From: Nocardia cyriacigeorgica
GTDB lineage: Bacteria > Actinomycetota > Actinomycetes > Mycobacteriales > Mycobacteriaceae
Direction of reading: 5' to 3'
Assembly: GCF_005863245.1 (NCBI RefSeq)
Contig: NZ_VBUT01000004.1
Location: forward strand, 372,001-436,000
DNA: 64,000 bases
Shown here: one piece after another, positions 7,739 to 15,702 of the stretch
Layout of the letters: every line of letters begins with the position of its first letter
Numbering within the stretch: the stretch's first letter is position 1
The notes under the pieces: model-generated
Database searches by the model: none
Told to the model about the DNA's origin: nothing
The model's input: only the letters and a program-made list of their open reading frames with translations
Program-made: the position numbers and the translations under genes

Positions 7739-9673
7739 TCACTTCTCGGTTCCGTTCTGACTGACGCCGAAGGTCTTCTCCCATGCGGCCGCACTGGTCA
7801 GCTCGGCATGGGCGGCCCGGTAGCGCTGCTGCATCTCCGGGAAACGGGCGGTGAGTTCCTTGCGCAGCCGCAGCGCTTCCTTGAGCAGCTCGGCCGCCTT
7901 GCGCGGATCGCGCTTGCGGTAGACGACGCCGCGGCCGTCGGCCGTGGTCACGGTGACGCCGTCGACCTGTGAGAGCAGGAACCAGCGGGCGTCCAGTGTC
8001 GGCACGTTCAGCTGCGGGGTGTCGTGGTTGGCCGGGTCGACCTTGCGGAAGTTGTGCACCACACCCTTGGCCAGGCGCGCCACCTTGGCCAGCGGATTGC
8101 CCGGCTCGCCGACCGCGCCGACGCTGTGATGGCTGGCCATCGGCAGCTCCGTCGACGACGGCAGCACCACAGCGTCCGGGTACTCCTTGCGCATCGCGTG
8201 CACCTTGCCCAGCGCACTCGGCAGCAGATCGAACAGGCCCTCGGGCCCGGCGAGGAAGTCGCGGATCGCCTCGTTCTGGATCGCGACCGTGGAGTACTCG
8301 AGGCAGAGCAGATGCTTGAGGGTGGCCTTGATCGTGTTCACGACCATCGGCTTGCCGTCGCCCGGCAGATGCAGCGCGGCGACCACCAGGCGGTTGCGCA
8401 GATGGAAGTACGCCTGCCAGTCGATGGCGTCGTCCTTATCGCTCCACGCCATATGCCATACGGCCGCACCCGGCAGGGTGACCGTCGGATAGCCGGCCGC
8501 GCGGGCCCGCAGGCCGTACTCGACGTCATCCCATTTCAGGAACAGCGGCAGCGGCTGACCCAGCTCCTCGGCCACCTGACGCGGGATGACGCAGGTCCAC
8601 CAGCCGTTGAAGTCGACGTCGATGCGCCGGTGCAGCAGCTTGGAATTGTCCCGGTCGCGCAGCGGGTACTTGGAGAAATCGTGGTCGTATTCGACGTTCG
8701 GCGCGGCCGTCCACATGAAGATGCCGCGGTCGACGACCTCACCCATGGTGTGCAGATGCGAGCGTTCCTGGAGGTTGAGCATCTGCCCGCCGACCAGGAT
8801 CGGCGATTTCGCGAACCGGGAGAAGGCCAGCGCGCGCAGGATCGAATCGGGCTCGATCTCGATGTCGTCGTCCATGTAGACGATGTACTGGGCGTCGGTG
8901 GTCTTCAGCGCCTCGTACATGACCCGGCTGTAGCCGCCGGAACCGCCGAGGTTGGGCTGATCGTGGATGGCCAGCCGGTCGCCGAGCACCGCGGCGGCCT
9001 CGGCGAAGCCCGGTTCGTCGACGACCTTGCGGTTGCCCTGATCGGGGATGATCACGGCCTTCATCTGGTCGAGCACCAGCGGATCCGAGCCGAGCGCCTC
9101 GAGGGTCTTCACCGCATCCGTCGGGCGGTTGAACGTCGGCATGCCCACCGCGATGCTGCCGTCACCCGGCGCCTCGACCGGGGCGTACCAGCCACCGGCC
9201 AGCAGGGTGACCGCGGTGTCGGTGGTGATGTCGAACCAGATCCAGCCGCCGTCCTCGAACGGCGCCAGTTCGGTCTCGAACTCCACGAACACCGAATCGG
9301 CGCCCGGATTCACTGCGAACTCACGGCCCTGCACGTGGATGCGGGAACCGTCGGCCTTGGACCGGTAGACGTCGACCCGGCCATGCCCGGCCAGCTCCAG
9401 CCGCAACACCACCGAGCTCAGGATGCTCCACCGGCGCCAATAGCTGGCGGGCAGCGCGTTGAAGTAGGTGCAGAACGACACCTCAGACTCCGCGCCCACC
9501 GACAGCGAGGTGCGGGTCGGTGCGTGCGCGCGCCGGGCGTTGGTGGGCGATTCCTCCAGGTAGAGGGTCCGCACGTCCAGCGGTTCACCCGGGCGCGGCA
9601 GGATGATGCGTTGCAGCAGCGCCTTTGCTCGGGTCTCCGTCGTCATCTCTTCCAGAATCGGTTGCGAGGTCAT
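7739..9673 (-). CDS. glfT2: Galactofuranosyltransferase GlfT2
   Basis: Processive GT-A enzyme (644 residues) that polymerises the galactan of arabinogalactan from UDP-galactofuranose with alternating beta-1,5 and beta-1,6 links at the inner membrane. An N-terminal beta-rich domain is followed by the catalytic domain: VGMPTFNRP near residue 178, the metal-binding D268-D-D270 in YIVYMDDDIEIE, KWDDVEYGLR carrying the catalytic-base acidic pair, and WHMAWSDKDD with the metal-binding His. Length matches mycobacterial GlfT2. It lies 41 bp downstream of glf, which makes its substrate, and abuts the PAP2 gene. Confidence 0.96.
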   Translation of the reverse strand: MTSQPILEEMTTETRAKALLQRIILPRPGEPLDVRTLYLEESPTNARRAHAPTRTSLSVGAESEVSFCTYFNALPASYWRRWSILSSVVLRLELAGHGRVDVYRSKADGSRIHVQGREFAVNPGADSVFVEFETELAPFEDGGWIWFDITTDTAVTLLAGGWYAPVEAPGDGSIAVGMPTFNRPTDAVKTLEALGSDPLVLDQMKAVIIPDQGNRKVVDEPGFAEAAAVLGDRLAIHDQPNLGGSGGYSRVMYEALKTTDAQYIVYMDDDIEIEPDSILRALAFSRFAKSPILVGGQMLNLQERSHLHTMGEVVDRGIFMWTAAPNVEYDHDFSKYPLRDRDNSKLLHRRIDVDFNGWWTCVIPRQVAEELGQPLPLFLKWDDVEYGLRARAAGYPTVTLPGAAVWHMAWSDKDDAIDWQAYFHLRNRLVVAALHLPGDGKPMVVNTIKATLKHLLCLEYSTVAIQNEAIRDFLAGPEGLFDLLPSALGKVHAMRKEYPDAVVLPSSTELPMASHHSVGAVGEPGNPLAKVARLAKGVVHNFRKVDPANHDTPQLNVPTLDARWFLLSQVDGVTVTTADGRGVVYRKRDPRKAAELLKEALRLRKELTARFPEMQQRYRAAHAELTSAAAWEKTFGVSQNGTEK

Positions 9674-9714
9674 TCGTTCCCTGTGGTCGCGGCGTGGATT
9701 CGGGGCCTGCGCAC

Positions 9715-11037
<1,323 letters not shown>

Positions 11038-11616
11038 TTACCTGCGCGGAGGGTGCATCCGGGTGGCCGACGACAGCTGCCGAGCGGTGAGCCACAGCAT
11101 GACGACCCCGGCGATCACCATGCCGATGCAAGTGATCGCGAAAATCGGCATGGCGTTCATCACCGCGAGTGACATCGCGACCATGCCGCCGCCGAACGCA
11201 CCGAATCCGACCAGCGCCATCAGCGTGATTCCGACCTCGGCCTGCCCCCGCAGCAGCAGGTACCCTGCGATGAAGCCCATCGACGCGAGCAGCCAGAACG
11301 TCGTCCCGAGCGTGTGCAGTTCCCCGGCCGACTCCCGCCGCATCCTGCTGGTCAGCGGATCCGGCGAGACGGGCAGCTGCCCGGCCGCATGGAACTGCCA
11401 CAGCCCTGCCACCACCGCCAGAACTGCGAGGAAGACGACGAAGCAGCCGACAGCGATCTCCAGGCTGCGGTTCGGCGCCCCGGTGGTCAGCGGCCCCCCA
11501 ACTTGCGGACCCGTGTATCCACCGGGCGGCGCGGGCGGGTATCCCGGGTGATGCCCGGGCTGATACTGATGCGGCGGCGCGCCATGCGGTCCTGGATGAC
11601 CGGACGGATGACTCAT
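11038..11616 (-). CDS. Small membrane protein with Pro/Gly/His/Tyr-rich N-terminus
   Basis: About 192 residues. The ATG at 11616 has GAGGAG five bases upstream. The first 45 residues are low complexity (Pro, Gly, His, Tyr) and probably cytoplasmic and disordered. Three or four membrane segments follow (around IAVGCFVVFLAVLAVVAGLW, LASMGFIAGYLLL, ITLMALVGFGAFGGGMV and IFAITCIGMVIAGVVMLWLT). I do not recognise a named family. It shares architecture with the gene at 11952-12605, and the two may be distant paralogues. Proteins with such tails are common in actinobacteria, but no function can be assigned. A 5-bp hairpin (11018-11034) and a 14-bp palindrome CGGGGTGCACCCCG (10991-11004) follow it as a possible terminator. 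Confidence 0.8.
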   Translation of the reverse strand: MSHPSGHPGPHGAPPHQYQPGHHPGYPPAPPGGYTGPQVGGPLTTGAPNRSLEIAVGCFVVFLAVLAVVAGLWQFHAAGQLPVSPDPLTSRMRRESAGELHTLGTTFWLLASMGFIAGYLLLRGQAEVGITLMALVGFGAFGGGMVAMSLAVMNAMPIFAITCIGMVIAGVVMLWLTARQLSSATRMHPPRR

Positions 11617-11951
11617 CGAACTCCTCGGATAGTTGCTCGCGCAGAGACCAGTGAGCGGGCGGCGGGTGCGCATATCCGCGCCCGGTCGTTTCCGGGCTAC
11701 GCGGGAGCGGCTGCGACGACCGAGACCGGCTGCCCTACATGTACGGCGGGTACTGCGCGCGTGGTCCGGCCGGTGCCGATACGGGCACGGCCGGGTAGCG
11801 GCGTCCGGCGGATGACTACTTCCAACGGCACGGTGACTACGCCGAGCGCCACCACGGTCTTGCGCGGCGGCCTCGAGGCGATTCACCAGGTCCACTGGAC
11901 ATGCGCACTCCGGGCCTCGGGCGGCGGGCCGGACCAGATCAGCGGGCCCGC
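11617..11951. other. 335-bp gap, possible remnant of a duplicated gene end
   Basis: No complete gene is visible. On the minus strand, a stretch of 26 codons ending at the TAG of 11735-11737 reads as a Pro/Ala/Tyr-rich tail finishing QYPPYM. This resembles the QYPYR tail of the membrane protein at 11952-12605, and an in-frame stop precedes it. It could be a relic of a duplication, or chance in GC-rich DNA. Confidence 0.35.
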
Positions 11952-12605
11952 TTACCGGTACGGGTACTGCCCGTACATCGGGGCTGCGGCGACGGCTGGG
12001 GTGCGGGGGGCGCGGATCCAGCGGCCGGTGGCGCTGAGGGAGGCCAGGATGAGGACGGCTACCACCAGGGCCAGGTCGAGGAACATCTGGCCGACCATCG
12101 AGCCGATGATGCTGATCGCCCAGGCAATGTTGATCAGGGCGAGCACGCTGGCGATGATGACGGTGACGCGGCCGAACTTGGTGCGGCACACCAGCAGGAG
12201 ACCGCCGAGCAGCATCAAGAAGGCGATGAGGCCGGTCAGCCACAACATGATGTCGGCGGTGTTCTGCGATAGATCGAAATCGATGTCGACGTCGCTGCGG
12301 GAGCTGCTGCCGCCACCGCCGCGTCGGCGGGCACCGCTCACCACCGGGGCGCCCAGTTGGTTGGTCAGCTGCACCGCCCGGATGACGCCCCAGACGTAGA
12401 GCGCACCGCAGATCATGGCGAGAATGCCCGCGGTGATTCCCGTTCCGCCGCTTGCCTGTTGCTGCGGCGGCTGCGGCGGGTAGCCGTAACCCGGCGGCTG
12501 CCCATACGCGGGCGGCGCGCCATAACCGGGCGGCGGCCCGTAACCGTGCGGCGGCGCTGGGTAACCGGGCCGACCCTGACCCGGGTGACCATAGGGATAA
12601 CTCAT
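11952..12605 (-). CDS. Small membrane protein with Pro/Gly/Tyr repeat N-terminus
   Basis: 217 residues from the ATG at 12605, which has a GGGGGGAAG Shine-Dalgarno. The first 50 residues repeat Gly-Tyr-Pro-Pro-like units (such as PPPGYGAPPAYGQPPGYG), then come four predicted membrane segments. Between the first two lies a basic/Ser-rich patch (ARRRGGGGSSSRSD). The C-terminus returns to a Tyr/Pro motif (MYGQYPYR). No catalytic motif is visible. Repetitive YP-rich tails of this type often mediate protein-protein contacts or assembly, which here is only inference. A terminator upstream (12671-12706) isolates it from the MerR gene. Confidence 0.82.
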   Translation of the reverse strand: MSYPYGHPGQGRPGYPAPPHGYGPPPGYGAPPAYGQPPGYGYPPQPPQQQASGGTGITAGILAMICGALYVWGVIRAVQLTNQLGAPVVSGARRRGGGGSSSRSDVDIDFDLSQNTADIMLWLTGLIAFLMLLGGLLLVCRTKFGRVTVIIASVLALINIAWAISIIGSMVGQMFLDLALVVAVLILASLSATGRWIRAPRTPAVAAAPMYGQYPYR

Positions 12606-12670
12606 GGGACTTCCCCCCTCTCGATGTCGCCGGAACTCTACCGTGCGGTCCCGACAGCGAGCGAGCCGAA

Positions 12671-12706
12671 GACGCCCGCACGCGGGAGGTTCCCCGTGCG
12701 GGCGTC
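12671..12706 (-). terminator. Strong hairpin terminator of the MerR-family gene
   Basis: GACGCCCGCACG (12671-12682) pairs perfectly with CGTGCGGGCGTC (12695-12706), extended inside by GGGA/TCCC with a three-base loop. It lies 43 bp past the stop of the TipA-like gene. Confidence 0.8.
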
Positions 12707-12748
12707 GTCGAAACAGCGGGGCGTCGGGCCTGATCCGGCCGCCCCTAT

Positions 12749-13522
12749 CTAGCGGAGGTTGCGGTCGGCGTAGATCCGCATGGCGTCACGGACGAACTCG
12801 GCCGTGCCCTCGCCGTGCCGGTCGTAGTTCTGGCCGAAACGCGGGTCGGCGACGTACATCTCGCCGAGTCCGGCGAAATGATCGGCGCCGGGGCGCTTGC
12901 CCTGGTAGCCGCCGGACACCCACTCGTAGTGGCGCTGGGTGATGGCCTGCACCTCATCGCTTCCGGCATCCAGACCGGCCGACTTGGCCCGGCCGAAATC
13001 GGCGGCGATATCGAGCTGGGTCTGCAGGAAGCCCTGCTTGTCGGCCTCGCTCAGCGAGCGCCACCACCGGTCACCGCTCTCGTAGGCCTGCTTGCCCCAC
13101 CGCTCGATGACCTCGTCCTTGTACTGGGTGTGGTCGAACCCGTCGAAAACTTCTGCTGCCACGAGCTTTTCACCTCTTTCTAGTTTGCGCAGCGTGGAGT
13201 TCACCGACTCGATCCGACGCCGGATCCGATCCTGTTCCTGCCGAAGCAGTTCCAGATGCGTGTGCAGTGCAGCGGTGGTGTCCTGTTCGCCCGCGAGCAC
13301 GTCGGCGATGACCGGTAGGCCGAGGCCGAGATCTCGCAGCAGCAGGATGCGTTGCAACCGCACGAGGGAGTCCTGGTCGTAGTAGCGGTACCCGTTGGTC
13401 CCGATCCGGCTCGGCGGCAACAGCCCCAGCTCGCCGTAATGGCGCAGCGTGCGGCTGGTGGTACCGGCTGCCTTGGCCAGATCCTGGATGGACCATTCAC
13501 CGGTCCGGGTGCCCGCGACCAT
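12749..13522 (-). CDS. TipA-like MerR-family regulator with TipAS domain
   Basis: 257 residues from the ATG at 13522, with GGAG nine bases upstream. Residues 8-80 form a MerR winged helix-turn-helix (WSIQDLAKAAGTTSRTLRHY, then YRYYDQDSLVRLQRILLL). A coiled-coil linker (about 85-125, QEQDRIRRRIESVNSTLRKL) leads into an alpha-helical C-terminal domain with FDHTQYKDEVIERWG and YEWVSGGYQGKRP, typical of TipAS antibiotic-recognition domains. In Streptomyces TipAL this domain binds thiopeptides and activates tipA; the ligand here is unknown. Its promoter has the long spacer used by MerR activators, so autoregulation is likely. Confidence 0.92.
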   Translation of the reverse strand: MVAGTRTGEWSIQDLAKAAGTTSRTLRHYGELGLLPPSRIGTNGYRYYDQDSLVRLQRILLLRDLGLGLPVIADVLAGEQDTTAALHTHLELLRQEQDRIRRRIESVNSTLRKLERGEKLVAAEVFDGFDHTQYKDEVIERWGKQAYESGDRWWRSLSEADKQGFLQTQLDIAADFGRAKSAGLDAGSDEVQAITQRHYEWVSGGYQGKRPGADHFAGLGEMYVADPRFGQNYDRHGEGTAEFVRDAMRIYADRNLR

Positions 13523-13557
13523 GACCTGAGCTCCTTCCCTGTCGAGGCGGTGCAATC

Positions 13558-13588
13558 AGCATGCAAGTTGACGTTACGTCAAGGTCAA
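13558..13588 (-). promoter_or_regulatory. MerR-type promoter with 19-bp spacer and operator palindrome
   Basis: Read on the minus strand, a -35 TTGACC (13588-13583) and a -10 CATGCT (13563-13558) are 19 bp apart. The spacer contains the perfect inverted repeat TTGACGT-A-ACGTCAA (13582-13568). A spacer of 19-20 bp with a dyad in it is the hallmark of MerR-activated promoters, and the regulator gene starts 36 bp downstream. Confidence 0.82.
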
Positions 13589-13799
13589 GCCGAATTGCGG
13601 GCGCCTTTCAGGGCAGGCCGAAGCGTCGAGCACTGCCGGGACTCGCCGACCCGATGGGCACCGCCCGGCCGCGGGGGAACCGAACGGCAGCACATCGTGC
13701 GCTCACGGGTCCATCGAGCACGGACCCGCGCTCGACGCTCAGGACAGGCGTCCCCGGCACGCGACAACCCGGGCGCCCGCCCCGCACAAGCGAGAACCG

Positions 13800-15485
13800 T
13801 CAGGCGGCACCTGGAGCTCGGGGTGTGCCGAACACATCGGCTTCGGTCGGCAGCTCCGACCACACCGCCGCCCCGGGCGGTTGGATCTCCGGTGTTGCCG
13901 CGGCCGGGGTTCGTTGCACTTCGGGCGCGGATTCGCCGGACGGCGGCGAAGCACCCGCCGGATCACCAGGAGCGGCAGGAGTTCCGGGAGTCGGCCCGCC
14001 CGGCGTTCCCGGAGCCGCCGGGTCACCTGGCGCTGCGCCCGGCGCCGACCCGGCCGGAGCCCCCGGTGCGGCGGGCGATCCGGGCGCGGCGGGCGATCCG
14101 GGCGCGGCGGGGGTTCCGGGCGCGCCCTGTCCTTCTACGGCCGCTCCGGGCTCGGTCGCCGAACCGCCGGGAACAGCACTGCCGTCCGGCGAGCCCGCCG
14201 CCTCGGGCTCGGCGCTGCCCGGCGCCGAGTCGGCCAGGTCGGGAACCAGCTCGAGCAAGGTCGTGAAGTCCACGACCTGCGCGCCGAGCGTGGGCGTGTA
14301 GATGATGACGCCATTGCTGTAGAGCCGGTATAGCCCGGCGTTCTCCGGCAGGATCATCTCCGGCCCGATGGGCTCGCCCACCGAACTCTGCGCACCCCCG
14401 ATCCGGGCGTATTCGGCCTCGATCGGGGATTCGGTATCGGAGGTCCTGGTGCGCGGCGCCGGACCGGCCGGCGGTGCGCCGACGCTCAATTCGGCGGGCG
14501 TCGGGCCGACTTCGAAGGTCTCGATATCGGCGGGCTGCCCGCCGTCGGGCGCGGCGGAGTACTCCGAACGCAAGACGTGCCCGTCGCGCAGCAGCACCAT
14601 GCCCGCGGTCGAGGCGACGGCGTCGGCGGTGCGCGGATCTTCTTTGGCGGTACCGGGATAGACCTGGCAGTCGGTGGTGTCGCAGGTCTGCGCGTACGGG
14701 TAGCGGGTCTCGGCCAGGGCGTAGGAACGGGCCGCGATGGCCTGGGCGCGCAGGGCTTCGACAGCGCCCTTGTCGGCCCAGTTGGCCTGCACCTCGGCCG
14801 GGATGACGCCGAGCAGATAGTCCTCCACATCGACCCGGTTGACCGTGCGCGCCGCGCCGTCCTCGCTGGCCACGCCCAGCGAACCGCGGTACGCGCCGCC
14901 CCCGCACAGGGTCAGGTGTTCGGCGGCGGGACGGCCGGGAGAGGGGTCGACGGGGTAGATCCAGGGGTCCGCGGTCGAGGTCTGCCACAGCACTTCGCCG
15001 TCGCAACCGGTGGTGACCACGACGTTCGCGCCGCCGTCCGGTAGTGCGGTGAGGTGGGCGACCTCGCCGGGGCCGATGATCCGGCCGGCCACCCGCGCGC
15101 CGGCCTCGGCGTAGGCGTCCAGGGTCGAATCGTCCTGTGCCATCAGCCGGACCGCGAGGGTGGTCGGGCCGACGGCGCCGAGGGTGGCGCCCGGGTAGTA
15201 GTGCCCGAGAATGCGTTCGGCCGTCCAGCCGTCCTGGGCGCTCTGCAGCGCACCGTGCTGGCTCATGCCACGGCCGTGGCCCGGCCCGGCAAGCGGTCTA
15301 TACACATCGTCGCCGGTCCACAGCACCAATGGACCGGCGACGACCAGGGCTGTCGCGCCGACGACCAGCAACGAGCTCCGCCTGCCCCGGCGCCTGCGCA
15401 TCGACTGCGGTAAATGCGGCGCTGCCAGCGCGTTCTTGGCGCGTAGCGCGAAATCCGCGCGAGCGCTGTCGTGTCGTTGCGGCAT
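13800..15485 (-). CDS. SpoIID/LytB-domain protein with LGFP-like repeat and Pro/Gly-rich tail
   Basis: 561 residues from the ATG at 15485, chosen because AGGGGAG lies seven bases upstream. A cytoplasmic basic N-terminus, one membrane anchor (about residues 38-56) and an extracytoplasmic SpoIID/LytB domain starting GHGRGMSQHGA (about 70-80) are visible, with VNRVDVEDYLLGVIPAEV, ALRAQAIAARSYAL and SEYSAAPDGGQ. SpoIID proteins act on peptidoglycan glycan strands; the link is family knowledge. An LGFP-like repeat (GEPIGPEMI, then YSNGVIIYTP) follows, a module thought to bind the cell wall. The last 150 residues are collagen-like Ala/Gly/Pro repeats. It is divergent to the PGRP amidase at 15703, which also carries LGFP repeats and a Pro/Ala tail. 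Confidence 0.9.
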   Translation of the reverse strand: MPQRHDSARADFALRAKNALAAPHLPQSMRRRRGRRSSLLVVGATALVVAGPLVLWTGDDVYRPLAGPGHGRGMSQHGALQSAQDGWTAERILGHYYPGATLGAVGPTTLAVRLMAQDDSTLDAYAEAGARVAGRIIGPGEVAHLTALPDGGANVVVTTGCDGEVLWQTSTADPWIYPVDPSPGRPAAEHLTLCGGGAYRGSLGVASEDGAARTVNRVDVEDYLLGVIPAEVQANWADKGAVEALRAQAIAARSYALAETRYPYAQTCDTTDCQVYPGTAKEDPRTADAVASTAGMVLLRDGHVLRSEYSAAPDGGQPADIETFEVGPTPAELSVGAPPAGPAPRTRTSDTESPIEAEYARIGGAQSSVGEPIGPEMILPENAGLYRLYSNGVIIYTPTLGAQVVDFTTLLELVPDLADSAPGSAEPEAAGSPDGSAVPGGSATEPGAAVEGQGAPGTPAAPGSPAAPGSPAAPGAPAGSAPGAAPGDPAAPGTPGGPTPGTPAAPGDPAGASPPSGESAPEVQRTPAAATPEIQPPGAAVWSELPTEADVFGTPRAPGAA

Positions 15486-15611
15486 CCGTTCACTCCCCTT
15501 GGTTTCCAAGGACCGGACAGGGTTGGAGCGCCTGTCGGCATGTCGTTTAGACCGGCCACGATCCGAGAGCTACATTCGAGCACACATAATCCTCAACAAG
15601 AGGTTTAGAGA

Positions 15612-15638
15612 TGTGAAATTTGTGACTAGTGTGATCCT
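15612..15638. promoter_or_regulatory. Three 9-nt-phased TGTGA direct repeats, likely MtrA binding site
   Basis: TGTGAAATT, TGTGACTAG and TGTGATCCT follow each other without gaps in the AT-richer divergent promoter region. Read on the other strand these are TCACA repeats at 9-nt spacing, similar to the GTCACA-type direct repeats bound by the actinobacterial response regulator MtrA, which controls cell-wall hydrolase genes. Both flanking genes encode peptidoglycan-acting proteins. A small hairpin (CCTC-AACAA-GAGG) lies just upstream. Confidence 0.55.
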
Positions 15639-15702
15639 TGGGACATCTCGACGCAAGCACTGATGCACTCGGATCACTGGTTCGACCCGATGGGAGAAGC
15701 TC

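Noticed and set aside
13800..14250. CRISPR-like short repeats
   Set aside because: The repetition is in-frame Ala/Gly/Pro codons of a low-complexity tail without regular spacers; no cas genes are present.
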